Of a stretch of DNA of 64,000 bases, positions 27,371-36,211 are shown piece by piece (positions within the stretch are counted from its first letter, which is position 1; each line of letters starts with the position of its first letter). The translations under genes and the position numbers were made by a program. This DNA comes from Exiguobacterium sp. s193 (GTDB lineage: Bacteria > Bacillota > Bacilli > Exiguobacteriales > Exiguobacteriaceae). The DNA is taken from the NCBI RefSeq assembly GCF_018618755.1, contig NZ_JACSMR010000003.1:124001-188000 (forward strand), written 5' to 3'. The notes beneath the pieces were generated by a model that made no database searches, had not been told where the DNA came from, and saw only the letters and a program-made list of their open reading frames with translations.

Positions 27371-28387
27371 TTAGTCGCCACTCTCATCAAAATCCGCATT
27401 CGCGTCATACACACTGACTTTTCCGAAATGCGAGTGCTGATCGAACGTTTTATATGCGGCATTTAGCGCTTCTGTTTGGCGCGGGACGCGCGAATCAATG
27501 CGAAGTTCAATCGTCCCGTCTGCGATTAAACCGGCGACTTCTGCTAGATGTTCTTGTTGACGACGCATCTCCTCAGTTTTTCCTTTTAACAACGGCAAGG
27601 CGACGAATAAGGCTTCAAGCGTCAATGCTTTACTATGCATCGGCGTCAAGTCTTGTGTCGTCCGTGTTGCAATCGAGATGATTTTCCCGCGTTCCTTCGC
27701 CAAGACGAACGACTCTTGCAGATGGTCGCCCCCGACCGTGTCGATGACGACATCAAACCCGTCAGGTGCGACACGTTCAAGGAGTGCTTCCACCGTCTCT
27801 TCCCGGTACCGGTGAACATGGATGCCACGGGCTTCTAACCAGTTTGCTTTTTCAGCGTTCGCGGCACTTGCTGTCACGTTGCACCCGTAATGTGTGGCGA
27901 GCTGCGCGACGAGGTGACCGACTCCACCCGTCCCACCGACGACATACAGGCACATCCCGGGTTGAACCATGGCCCGTTCTTTTAAGGCCTCCATCGCCGT
28001 CAAACCGATCACGGGCAGGCATCCGGCAATTTCTGAACTTAGTGCCGCTGGTTTGAGGACGGCCATACTTTCCGGGACAAGCATCTCTTCCGCAAGTGCA
28101 CCGGACCTCCCCCCTAATCCGCCCCCAAAGGCGATGACGTGGTCGCCGACAGAAAAAGTCGTCACACTCGATCCGATTTCAACGATTTTCCCCGTTACAT
28201 CGCCCTGGAGAATTCCAGTTGTCGGAGCTGCCGCCACATGACCGAAAAACATTTTCGTATCAAGTGGATTCAAGCTCGTCCCCGTAACACGTACACGTAA
28301 TTCGTTTTTCCCCGTTTCAGCGAGTGTGACGTCTTTTTCTGTTAACGTAGCGTCTGGTCCATATTGATCCACAACAAATGCTTTCAT
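27371..28387 (-). CDS. Zinc-binding-type alcohol dehydrogenase family oxidoreductase
   Basis: A 338-residue medium-chain dehydrogenase/reductase. Seen: the GroES-like start [60 protein letters not shown], the NAD(P)-binding [17 protein letters not shown] (about 150-167) and [13 protein letters not shown]. Zinc-ligand cysteines are not evident, so it is more like a quinone/enone reductase. ATG 28387 follows AAGGGGGGATTGAAG; the open frame upstream to 28417 has no site. It diverges from pepT with about 110 bases between the starts. Confidence 0.85.
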   Translation of the reverse strand: MKAFVVDQYGPDATLTEKDVTLAETGKNELRVRVTGTSLNPLDTKMFFGHVAAAPTTGILQGDVTGKIVEIGSSVTTFSVGDHVIAFGGGLGGRSGALAEEMLVPESMAVLKPAALSSEIAGCLPVIGLTAMEALKERAMVQPGMCLYVVGGTGGVGHLVAQLATHYGCNVTASAANAEKANWLEARGIHVHRYREETVEALLERVAPDGFDVVIDTVGGDHLQESFVLAKERGKIISIATRTTQDLTPMHSKALTLEALFVALPLLKGKTEEMRRQQEHLAEVAGLIADGTIELRIDSRVPRQTEALNAAYKTFDQHSHFGKVSVYDANADFDESGD

Positions 28388-28498
28388 CTTCAATCCCCCC
28401 TTAGTTGTCCTACTCATTTTAGCATGGTTCAGAATACTCGAATATTATCGCTTCATGATATGATGGAAGTACCTCAACTCAGAAAGGACGTTTTTTCA

Positions 28499-29731
28499 TT
28501 GAAACAAGATTTGATTCGTCGATTGACTACATATGCAAAAGTCGACACACAATCCAGCTATGAAAGCACGACCGTCCCGACAACGGAAGGACAGTGGACA
28601 CTCGCTCGTCTTCTTGTCGAAGAATTAACAGAAATCGGTATGACGGATGTCTCGGTCGACGACAACGGTTATGTCATGGCAACACTTCCCGCGAACACAG
28701 ACGCCGACGTTCCGACGATCGGTTTCCTCGCCCATCTGGATACGGCAACGGATTTCACAGGAACGAACGTCAATCCACAGCTCGTCGATTCGTATGACGG
28801 CGAAGCAGTCGTCTTAAATGAAACGATTCCCGTCGTATTGTCACCGAACGATTTCCCGTCTTTGAAAAATTACGTTGGTCACACACTGATGACGACGGAC
28901 GGGACGACACTGCTCGGTGCCGACAATAAAGCAGGGATTGCTGAAATCATGACGGCGATGGCCTATTTGATTGCCCATCCGGAAGTAAAACACGGTCGGA
29001 TTCGTGTCGCTTTCACACCGGATGAAGAAATCGGTCGTGGACCACACCATTTTGATGTCGAAGCATTCGATGCCGAGTTTGCGTATACCGTCGATGGTGG
29101 TCCGCTCGGTGAACTCGAATATGAGAGTTTTAACGCGGCAGGTGCCAAAATCACGTTCCATGGTACAAACGTCCATCCGGGTACAGCAAAAGACAAAATG
29201 GTCAATTCGCAAAAACATGCGATGGCCTTCCAAAACCGTTTGCCGGGTGACGAAGCGCCGGAATTCACGGAAGGATTTGAAGGATTCTATCATCTCATTT
29301 CCTTTGATGGATCCGTCGAAAAGACGACCGTCCACTATATCGTCCGTGACTTCGACCGTCAAAAATTCGAGGCACGTAAACAGTTTTTGACGGCGCTCGT
29401 CGAAGAATGGAACAAAAAGTATGGTGCCGGTAGCGTCGAAATGGAATTAAATGATCAATACTACAACATGCGTGAAAAAATCGAACCGCATATGCAGATC
29501 GTCGACATCGCGCACGCCGCGATGGAGTCACGTGGCATCACACCAGTCATCAAGCCGATTCGTGGTGGCACGGATGGTTCGCAGCTTTCTTATATGGGAC
29601 TGCCGACACCAAACATCTTCACAGGTGGCGAAAATTATCACGGGAAGTTCGAGTTCATTTCTGTCGATAACATGGTGAAGGCGACAGAAGTCATCGTTGC
29701 CATCGCCAATGGGTTCGCAGAACAAAAATGA
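28499..29731 (+). CDS. pepT: Peptidase T (tripeptide aminopeptidase)
   Basis: A 410-residue cytosolic M20B zinc aminopeptidase that releases the N-terminal residue from tripeptides. Metal ligands and the catalytic base are visible: [11 protein letters not shown] (first His and Asp), [12 protein letters not shown] (bridging Asp), TPDEEIGRG (catalytic Glu plus ligand Glu), and a late His in [13 protein letters not shown]. Length is standard. The open frame begins far upstream at 28364, but AGAAAGGACG lies about 10 bases before TTG 28499, giving the family's normal start [20 protein letters not shown]. It is terminated by the 29741 hairpin. Confidence 0.95.
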   Translation: MKQDLIRRLTTYAKVDTQSSYESTTVPTTEGQWTLARLLVEELTEIGMTDVSVDDNGYVMATLPANTDADVPTIGFLAHLDTATDFTGTNVNPQLVDSYDGEAVVLNETIPVVLSPNDFPSLKNYVGHTLMTTDGTTLLGADNKAGIAEIMTAMAYLIAHPEVKHGRIRVAFTPDEEIGRGPHHFDVEAFDAEFAYTVDGGPLGELEYESFNAAGAKITFHGTNVHPGTAKDKMVNSQKHAMAFQNRLPGDEAPEFTEGFEGFYHLISFDGSVEKTTVHYIVRDFDRQKFEARKQFLTALVEEWNKKYGAGSVEMELNDQYYNMREKIEPHMQIVDIAHAAMESRGITPVIKPIRGGTDGSQLSYMGLPTPNIFTGGENYHGKFEFISVDNMVKATEVIVAIANGFAEQK

Positions 29732-29740
29732 ACGTATGAC

Positions 29741-29776
29741 AAATAGGACCTTGCTGATTCAGCAAGGTCCTATTTT
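29741..29776. terminator. Convergent terminator
   Basis: AAATAGGACCTTGCTG / CAGCAAGGTCCTATTTT, between pepT and the convergent prohibitin-like gene. Confidence 0.92.
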
Positions 29777-29778
29777 GC

Positions 29779-30645
29779 TTATTTCTTTTCTGTCTCTGAA
29801 TCCGGAATCGGCAATTGCACCATGCTTCCTGATCCACTCACGAGTGGTGATTTTCCGTCCCATTTCTTGACGGCTTCATATTGAATCATTTCCGTCGTCA
29901 ACGTTTTTTGAAGTTCTTTTTGTGCTTTCGCTAAACCTTGTGCTTCAATCAACCGCGCATCTGCCGCACCCTTCGCTTCGACCCGAAGTCGCTCTGCTTC
30001 AGCCTTCGCAATCGCGAGGTCCGTCTTTTTCTTATCAAGTTCTTGTGAGGCTTTGACACGTGCATCGATGGCTTCTTGTGTTTTTTCATCCGGTTTTGGT
30101 GCACCAAGTGCAACGTCCTCGATGATGAATCCGATTTTTTTAACGTCTTCTGCGAACTGGTTTTGGATGCTCGTCGAAACATTCCCTGACTCTTCCCCGA
30201 ACAATTCAAGAACCGTCACTTTCGAGATTTGTTCACGTGACGCATCGTACAAGCGTTGTTTTAAATAACCGTCCGCAATTTCATCAATTTCAATCGGACC
30301 AAACTTATTGAATACTTTCGTGACTTGATCAGGCGAGACGGAAAAGCTGTACGTAAAGTCGACGACGATGTTTTTCCCGTCTTTCGTCGCGAGTGTCATG
30401 TTATCGAGCGACTTCGTTTGTGTCCGAATCGGATACTCGGTTACACGTGTGATCGGCGAAACGACGTGCCAGCCTTGCGAAAGCGTTTCGTCCTGGACAC
30501 CACTTGACGGTTTATAGACGACCCCGACTTGTCCCGGCTCAATCTGTTCGACGATGAACGGTGTCATGGCAATGAGTGCGACGACGATAACACCCGCGAT
30601 GATCATCGCCGGATTAATTCTTTTCTTCGGTTTGATTTCTCTCAT
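29779..30645 (-). CDS. Prohibitin-like SPFH/band-7 membrane protein
   Basis: A 288-residue membrane-bound SPFH protein. One N-terminal membrane segment (about 13-34, AMIIAGVIVVALIAMTPFIV) is followed by the band-7 domain (IEPGQVGVVYKPSSGVQDETLSQGWHVVSPITRVTEYPIRTQT, to about 200) and a coiled coil rich in Ala, Lys and Glu (about 205-250, AKAEAERLRVEAKGAADARLIEAQGLAKAQ). Such proteins form large membrane rings and scaffold proteases or other membrane proteins. Its ATG overlaps the TAA of an upstream 33-codon membrane peptide gene by one base (TAATG), showing translational coupling. It shares the 29741 terminator with pepT. Confidence 0.9.
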   Translation of the reverse strand: MREIKPKKRINPAMIIAGVIVVALIAMTPFIVEQIEPGQVGVVYKPSSGVQDETLSQGWHVVSPITRVTEYPIRTQTKSLDNMTLATKDGKNIVVDFTYSFSVSPDQVTKVFNKFGPIEIDEIADGYLKQRLYDASREQISKVTVLELFGEESGNVSTSIQNQFAEDVKKIGFIIEDVALGAPKPDEKTQEAIDARVKASQELDKKKTDLAIAKAEAERLRVEAKGAADARLIEAQGLAKAQKELQKTLTTEMIQYEAVKKWDGKSPLVSGSGSMVQLPIPDSETEKK

Positions 30646-30746
30646 TATGAGTCCCCTTTATCGATTTTGTTTTGGATGTATTTATACAGTTCGATTCCCA
30701 GCAAGGCGATGAGTGCGAAAAACAATAATGTAAAGAGTGCTGCCAT
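30645..30746 (-). CDS. 33-residue single-pass membrane peptide, coupled to the SPFH gene
   Basis: A small gene read as MAALFTLLFFALIALLGIEL then YKYIQNKIDKGDS: one membrane helix of about 17-18 residues followed by a short charged tail. ATG 30746 is preceded by GGATGAGGAACT, a usable ribosome binding site. Its TAA shares one base with the ATG of the SPFH protein gene, so translation is almost certainly coupled. I do not recognise the family. The arrangement suggests a partner or assembly factor for the SPFH complex. Confidence 0.7.
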   Translation of the reverse strand: MAALFTLLFFALIALLGIELYKYIQNKIDKGDS

Positions 30747-30938
30747 AGTTCCTCATCCTTCCTTTGTTTCGCTCTCTACCTTATACGGTTGATTTCAAAA
30801 AATGTTTCATGACTATGGTTGCTAATTTTTGCAATCCGGTCTAAGATGTAAAGAACTTTGTCCTTGAAACGAGCGGTATCATTTTGTGGTACACTCGTAA
30901 CAGCACATCACACACTAGAAACGAGGGTTCATCTCTAT

Positions 30939-32561
30939 ATGATTACAGTACAAAACGTCGGCCTCCGCTTTGCGGACCGCAAATTATTCGAAGACGTCAA
31001 CATCAAGTTCACACCTGGTAACTGTTACGGTCTGATTGGTGCGAACGGCGCCGGTAAATCGACTTTCCTCAAAATTCTTGCAGGAGACATCGAAGCACAA
31101 CAAGGGGACGTCATCATCACACCGGGTGAGCGTCTTGGCGTACTTCGTCAGAACCATTATGAATATGAAGAGTTCCAAGTCATCGAAACGGTCATGATGG
31201 GACACAAACGCCTGTATGAAGTCATGAAAGAAAAAGATGCGATTTATATGAAAGAAAACTTCTCGGATGAAGACGGCATGCGTGCCGCTGAACTCGAAGG
31301 GGAATTCGCGGAAATGAATGGTTGGGAAGCTGAATCGGAAGCCGCGATGCTCCTTCAAGGTCTTGGAATCAAAGAAAGCCTGCATACGAAAACAATGGCT
31401 GAATTAACAGGTGGAGAAAAAGTTAAAGTCTTGCTCGCGCAAGCATTATTCGGTAAGCCGGATATCCTGTTACTCGATGAGCCGACCAACGGTCTCGACC
31501 TAAAAGCCGTCAAATGGCTCGAAGAATTCTTGATCGGTTTTGAGAACACGGTCATCGTCATTTCCCACGACCGTCACTTCCTCAACAACGTCTGTACGCA
31601 CATGGCCGATCTCGACTACGGTAAAATTCAACTCTATATCGGGAACTATGATTTCTGGTATGAGTCAAGCCAACTCGCTTCGCGGATGGCTGGCGATCAA
31701 AACAAGAAAAAAGAAGAAAAAATCAAAGAACTTCAAGCCTTCATCGCGCGTTTTAGCTCAAACGCTTCAAAAGCGAAACAAGCGACGTCACGGAAGAAGT
31801 TGCTCGATAAAATCACACTTGACGACATCCGTCCGTCATCACGCCGCTATCCGTTCGTCGGTTTCTCACCAGAACGTGAAATCGGAAATGATTTATTGAC
31901 GGTCGAAGGTCTTTCGAAGACGATTGATGGCGTCAAAGTCCTCGACAATGTCCGTTTTTCATTAAATAAAACAGACAAAGTGGCGTTCATCAGCCAAAGC
32001 GATATCGCCATCACGACACTGTTCAAAATTTTGATGGGTGAGATGGAAGCAGACAGCGGAACATTCAAATGGGGCGTTACGACGTCACAATCATACTTGC
32101 CAAAAGACAACTCGGAGTTCTTCGAAGGGTCTGACAAAACGATTCTTGATTGGCTGCGCCAATACTCGCCAGCTGATGAAAGTGACACGTTCCTTCGCGG
32201 TTTCCTCGGTCGGATGCTCTTCTCCGGTGAAGAAGTCATGAAAAAAGCGTCCGTCCTCTCTGGGGGAGAAAAAGTCCGTTGTATGTTATCGAAAGCGATG
32301 CTCAGCGGTTCAAACGTCCTCGTCCTCGACGATCCGACGAATCACTTAGACCTCGAATCGATCACGGCACTCAACGATGGCTTGATTGCTTACAAAGGTG
32401 CGATGCTCTTCAGCTCGCATGACCATCAGTTCGTCGAAACGATTGCGAACCGCATCATCGAACTCACACCAAACGGAATCGTCGATAAAGAAACGACGTA
32501 CGATGAGTACCTCAACAACGAATCCATCCAACAACAGTTAACTGCGTTATACGCACATTGA
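30939..32561 (+). CDS. ykpA: ABC-F ATPase, YkpA/YbiT type
   Basis: A 540-residue soluble ABC-F protein with two nucleotide-binding domains and no membrane part; the family acts on the ribosome. Domain 1 is complete: GANGAGKST (about 35-43), LTGGEKVK signature and LDEPTNGLD. A linker with KKKEEKIKELQAFIARFSSNASKAKQATSRKK (about 250-285) follows. Domain 2 has an intact LSGGEKVR signature, but its P-loop reads SQSDIAITT instead of GxxGxGKST and its Walker B reads LDDPTNHLD, with Asp in place of the catalytic Glu. The start is ATG 30939 with GAGGGTT 9 bases upstream; the longer open frame from 30858 has no site. Length equals B. subtilis YkpA. Confidence 0.9.
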   Translation: MITVQNVGLRFADRKLFEDVNIKFTPGNCYGLIGANGAGKSTFLKILAGDIEAQQGDVIITPGERLGVLRQNHYEYEEFQVIETVMMGHKRLYEVMKEKDAIYMKENFSDEDGMRAAELEGEFAEMNGWEAESEAAMLLQGLGIKESLHTKTMAELTGGEKVKVLLAQALFGKPDILLLDEPTNGLDLKAVKWLEEFLIGFENTVIVISHDRHFLNNVCTHMADLDYGKIQLYIGNYDFWYESSQLASRMAGDQNKKKEEKIKELQAFIARFSSNASKAKQATSRKKLLDKITLDDIRPSSRRYPFVGFSPEREIGNDLLTVEGLSKTIDGVKVLDNVRFSLNKTDKVAFISQSDIAITTLFKILMGEMEADSGTFKWGVTTSQSYLPKDNSEFFEGSDKTILDWLRQYSPADESDTFLRGFLGRMLFSGEEVMKKASVLSGGEKVRCMLSKAMLSGSNVLVLDDPTNHLDLESITALNDGLIAYKGAMLFSSHDHQFVETIANRIIELTPNGIVDKETTYDEYLNNESIQQQLTALYAH

Positions 32562-32566
32562 TCCGT

Positions 32567-32601
32567 CGGCTGTCCTTTACATAAAGGGCAGCCTTTTTTT
32601 G
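32567..32601 (+). terminator. Terminator of ykpA
   Basis: GGCTGTCCTTT-ACATA-AAGGGCAGCC followed by TTTTTTT. Confidence 0.9.
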
Positions 32602-32644
32602 TAAATCCATTCTTAACCTTCCGACACCAGACTGTCTCGCTTTC

Positions 32645-32661
32645 TTTACACCGCCTACACA
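32645..32661 (+). promoter_or_regulatory. Possible PHO box upstream of the PhoX-like gene
   Basis: TTTACA-N5-TACACA has the 11-base period of PhoP-binding TTNACA repeats. Only two hexamers are good, so the call is weak; the downstream gene's PhoX-like identity makes it plausible. Confidence 0.3.
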
Positions 32662-32726
32662 ATCGCTTGTTTTAATTAAGAACGTAGCCACAACACGAGT
32701 TTAAAACAACATGGGGGGAAACAAAT

Positions 32727-34616
32727 ATGAAACGTACACTTATGGTCGGCCTATCGGCAGTACTTTTATCATCTAGTCTGATTCCAACACTCGCAGATGC
32801 TAAATCAAACGAACATCATTCGAATAAAGCCATCAAACACATTGAATTTTTATCGATGGATGCACCAAAAACGATCGATCAAATGGTTAAAACATATACA
32901 GATGCTAAAGTTAAAATCACATATAAGAACGGTAAAACAGAAGTAAAAGCACTCGATTACAACCAATTATTCTTGTCGCAAGATAAAATCGTCGACAACA
33001 AAGGACAAAAAATCGCAGCCGGTACACCAATCGATGTTAATGGTGACCCAATCATCGACCGCAGTGTTCCCGATAAGCCGGAAGCATTCGTATCGGATGC
33101 ACCGGACTCGAACAGCTTGCTTGAAGTCCACGGCAAAAAGTACTTGGTCTCCCACTTCGAATACGACTCGATCGACAATGCAGGCAACTCCGTCCGCGGA
33201 CTCCCGGCATCGATGACATTGACAGAAGTCACACAGGATAAAAAGACCGGTAAACTGGCGGTCAAAAAATCAAGTAAAATCGACTTCAAAAACGTCAATG
33301 GACTGTGGACACCATGTAACGGATCAACGACGCCATGGGGAACACACCTCGGTTCGGAAGAATACGAGCCGGATGCGCGTGCGTTCGAAGCCGATTCAAA
33401 TTCATCCGCTTATAAAGAGGTCGCTGCATTCGCAGAACGTTACTTCGGTGACGCAAGTAAAGCCAATCCGTACTTCTACGGTTATACACCTGAAATCTCA
33501 GTCGACCGTAAAGGACAATCGTCTGTCGTCAAGCACTACAGTACAGGTCGTTTCTCACACGAGATGATGCAAGTCTTGCCTGACCAAAAAACGGCAATCT
33601 TCGGAGATGACGGCAATAACACGATGATGTTCATGTACGTCGCCGATAAGAAAAAAGACTTCTCAAAAGGAACACTTTACGCAGCGAAGTTCAACCAAAC
33701 GAAAGCGACTGAAGGCGGTGCCGGTAAACTCGAATGGATTAAACTTGGTCACTCGTCAGATGCTGCTGTCAAAAAGATCATCGATAACGGAACGACGTTC
33801 AGCGACATCTTCGAAACGGCGACTGAACCAACACCCGGTTTCACAGCAGTCAAAACGGCAGCAAGCAAAAACGTCGAGTACTTGAAAGTAAAACCAGGCA
33901 TGGAGAAAGCAGCTGCTTTCCTCGAATCACGTCGTTATGGCGCGACACTCGGTGCGACATCTGAGTTCAACAAGATGGAAGGCATCACGGTCAACGAAAA
34001 AGACAAAAAAGCATACATCGCGCTGTCCTACGTGTCAGGTAGCACAGAAAAACAAGCCGGTGCCGTCCAAGACGACATCCAGTTCGAAAAACGTGAATCT
34101 GGCGTGACGTATGAACTCGATCTCGGTCGTGCTAAAAAAATCGACAGTTCTTATGTCCCAACACGGATGAAGGCCCTTGTGATTGGTGAAGATTTAGCGA
34201 AACCGGATGCTTACGGAAATACGGCGAATCCAAACCTCGTCGCAAACCCGGATAACCTTGCTTACTCTGCTGCCTCGAATACGTTGTTCATCGGTGAGGA
34301 CAGCTCACTGCACACGAACAACTTCGTCTGGGCATACGACTTGAAGACGAAGAAACTTTCACGTATTTTATCGGTTCCCGTCGGTGCAGAAGCAACAGGA
34401 CTCCGTTCGCTCGACCGTGTCGGTGGCTATAGCTACTTGCTCAGCAACTACCAACATCCAGGTGAAGGTCTTGACGGCAAACAGATCACAGCAGTTGACC
34501 CGAAAGAGCTTGAACAAGCGATGCAAGATGGCATCGGCATCCAAAAAACAGGTGGTGTCGGCTACCTCTCCGGTCTTCCGACAGGCAACACTAAATCGTA
34601 CTCGCACCACCATTAA
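32727..34616 (+). CDS. Secreted PhoX-like (DUF839) phosphatase
   Basis: A 629-residue exported protein of the PhoX/DUF839 family, alkaline phosphatases that use calcium and iron cofactors. A Sec signal peptide covers about residues 1-26 (MKRTLMVGLSAVLLSSSLIPTLADAKS) rather than the Tat signal typical of proteobacterial PhoX. Family segments include GLWTPCNGSTTPWGTHLGSEEYEPDARAFE (Cys and acidic metal ligands), GRFSHEMMQV, ESRRYGATLGATSEFNKMEGI and NPDNLAYSAASNTLFIGEDSS. The C-terminus ends SYSHHH. ATG 32727 follows GGGGGGAAACAAAT. A possible PHO box lies upstream, fitting phosphate-starvation control. Catalytic activity is inferred from the family. Confidence 0.85.
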   Translation: MKRTLMVGLSAVLLSSSLIPTLADAKSNEHHSNKAIKHIEFLSMDAPKTIDQMVKTYTDAKVKITYKNGKTEVKALDYNQLFLSQDKIVDNKGQKIAAGTPIDVNGDPIIDRSVPDKPEAFVSDAPDSNSLLEVHGKKYLVSHFEYDSIDNAGNSVRGLPASMTLTEVTQDKKTGKLAVKKSSKIDFKNVNGLWTPCNGSTTPWGTHLGSEEYEPDARAFEADSNSSAYKEVAAFAERYFGDASKANPYFYGYTPEISVDRKGQSSVVKHYSTGRFSHEMMQVLPDQKTAIFGDDGNNTMMFMYVADKKKDFSKGTLYAAKFNQTKATEGGAGKLEWIKLGHSSDAAVKKIIDNGTTFSDIFETATEPTPGFTAVKTAASKNVEYLKVKPGMEKAAAFLESRRYGATLGATSEFNKMEGITVNEKDKKAYIALSYVSGSTEKQAGAVQDDIQFEKRESGVTYELDLGRAKKIDSSYVPTRMKALVIGEDLAKPDAYGNTANPNLVANPDNLAYSAASNTLFIGEDSSLHTNNFVWAYDLKTKKLSRILSVPVGAEATGLRSLDRVGGYSYLLSNYQHPGEGLDGKQITAVDPKELEQAMQDGIGIQKTGGVGYLSGLPTGNTKSYSHHH

Positions 34617-34651
34617 GTAGAACAACGAACGACTGCGTCGTTCTTCACTAA

Positions 34652-34704
34652 AACAGGTGTCTCCCATTTCCGTCTTGAGCGGAAGGGAAGACACCTGTTT
34701 TTAA
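34652..34704. terminator. Convergent terminator after the PhoX-like gene
   Basis: AAACAGGTGTCTCCC / GGAAGACACCTGTTTTT with an inner TTTCCG...CGGAA extension, between two genes that face each other. A smaller hairpin GAACGAC-TGC-GTCGTTC lies at about 34626-34642. Confidence 0.88.
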
Positions 34705-35159
34705 TTTTGGATCTGTCTGACTTCTGCTTCGAGCCGCTCGAGAAATCCATTGACGATTTTCTCGTTCTCGCGTTCTCCGCCTAACGATAAGAGACTGCGA
34801 CCGACGAAGTTGACACCTTCATTTTTCCCCGTGTAAATCAAACGACAGGTCGTCGCATCAATCCGCTTCAGCGCAAACGACATCTCGAGGCGAAACATCT
34901 TTGCTAACGTAAAACCAATCGTATTTTGTTTATAGTCCGGTTCATTCGTATAGGCAAGATCGGTCACGATGTAGGTTTCAAGCCGGTTCCCTTGCATATA
35001 GGTTTGGCGGTACGTCGATCCGACGACACCCGGTTTACGTTCAATCACCTCATGCTGGACGACACCCGGAATGAGTCGTTGCAGTCGATCATGGTCAAAC
35101 AGATGCCACGCTTGTTCAATCGGAATCGGGAGTACCTTTTCTTCGCGCCACGTCACCAT
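34701..35159 (-). CDS. SRPBCC (START/Bet v1-like) family protein
   Basis: A 152-residue helix-grip protein. The start VTWREEKVLPIPIEQAWHLFDHDRLQRLIPGVVQHEVIERKPGVVGSTYRQTYMQGNR is typical of polyketide-cyclase/CoxG-like SRPBCC proteins, with a C-terminal long amphipathic helix (ENEKIVNGFLERLEAEVRQIQN) closing the cavity. These bind hydrophobic ligands; the ligand is unknown. ATG 35159 follows AAAAGGAGGTGGTGTC, an ideal site. It overlaps the edge of the convergent terminator with the PhoX-like gene. It is probably monocistronic. Confidence 0.82.
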   Translation of the reverse strand: MVTWREEKVLPIPIEQAWHLFDHDRLQRLIPGVVQHEVIERKPGVVGSTYRQTYMQGNRLETYIVTDLAYTNEPDYKQNTIGFTLAKMFRLEMSFALKRIDATTCRLIYTGKNEGVNFVGRSLLSLGGERENEKIVNGFLERLEAEVRQIQN

Positions 35160-35184
35160 GACACCACCTCCTTTTAGTTTAAAA

Positions 35185-35241
35185 ATACCCCGATGTCCGT
35201 CGTTCTAACGCTCGACTACGGCACAATCCGGGTATTTTTCT
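35185..35241. terminator. Terminator of the SAM-riboswitch operon
   Basis: Outer arms AAAAATACCCCGAT / ATCCGGGTATTTTT enclose a longer imperfect stem. It follows the ATP-grasp gene and lies upstream of the SRPBCC gene. Confidence 0.75.
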
Positions 35242-35263
35242 TACTTTAAGTGGTTTTTGAGGT

Positions 35264-36211
35264 TCACTTCACGGTTTGACGTTCTAACGCATGACCGAGG
35301 AATGTTGCGAGTTCCAGCATCCCGAACTTCCCAGCCGCCGCTTCAGCGTCTGAATTGTAATTCGTATTCGTATTGACGTCGTACGTATAAATCGTCCCGT
35401 CTGCATCCTTGATGAACTCAATCCCAGCGACCGCGATTTGGTTCGCCTTCAAAAATGCCTCGTATTGAGCGATGATCGGGTCATCGAACCCGTCAACGAC
35501 TTGGAATTTCATCGGTGTCTCTGCCGCCTCTTCTCCGACGGGGCAGAACAAATCATCGATGACACATGCATCGGCAGGGCAGAGCTCAAATCCTTCCGAC
35601 GTATCGACACGAACCGCATAGACGAACTTACCACCGACGAATTCACAACGCGTAATGTACGGTTCAGGTGCTTGAATGTACTCTTGAATCAATGTGATGC
35701 CGTCGACCGGCTCATCGAATGTCGGTCCGTCAAGATACGTCTCAAGCGCTTCAATCGAGTGGAACAACTGAACGCCGAGTCCTTTGCCGGCACGATTGTG
35801 TTTCGTGATGAACGACGATACTCCGATATTTTGAGCAGCTTGGACGATTTGATCCCGCCCGACGGCTGCCGTCGTTTTCGGAACACGGATACCTGCTTTG
35901 CGTAAGGCGGTGTACTGGTTGACCTTACTGACCTCGAGTCGTAACGCACGGCTTCCGTTGAAAACAGTCCGATCATGTTCTTCGAGCCAAGCGAGGACCG
36001 CTTCCGTCAATTCTGGTGCATATCGATGCCCCCGTGTGTGAGACGAGGCACTCATCCGGCTGTAAAAAACGCCCTCCGGTGGTGTTTCATCAAGTGGAAC
36101 GATGCCTTCGTTGAGGTGCCACTGTTCATACGGTAAGTTGAGTTCCTCGAGTCGCTTGATTAAATGATCCGTCCATTCCTGATTTTCGTGTAAGATATGA
36201 ATTTTCGTCAT
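35264..36211 (-). CDS. ATP-grasp ligase (RimK-like, alpha-L-glutamate ligase type)
   Basis: A 315-residue ATP-grasp enzyme that would join a carboxylate to an amine or thiol using ATP. Seen: an N-terminal Rossmann-like part with FYSRMSASSHTRGHRYAPEL, NGSRALRLEVSKVNQYTALRKAGIRVPKT (central linker, typical of RimK relatives), SSFITKHNRAGKGLGVQLF, DGITLIQEYIQAPEPYITRCEFVGGKFVYAVRVD and the metal site YTYDVNTNTNYN. Its ATG overlaps the stop of the LLM monooxygenase gene by 4 bases, so the two are coupled, and both lie behind a SAM-I riboswitch. This ties it to sulfur or methionine metabolism. Its substrate is unknown. Confidence 0.85.
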   Translation of the reverse strand: MTKIHILHENQEWTDHLIKRLEELNLPYEQWHLNEGIVPLDETPPEGVFYSRMSASSHTRGHRYAPELTEAVLAWLEEHDRTVFNGSRALRLEVSKVNQYTALRKAGIRVPKTTAAVGRDQIVQAAQNIGVSSFITKHNRAGKGLGVQLFHSIEALETYLDGPTFDEPVDGITLIQEYIQAPEPYITRCEFVGGKFVYAVRVDTSEGFELCPADACVIDDLFCPVGEEAAETPMKFQVVDGFDDPIIAQYEAFLKANQIAVAGIEFIKDADGTIYTYDVNTNTNYNSDAEAAAGKFGMLELATFLGHALERQTVK

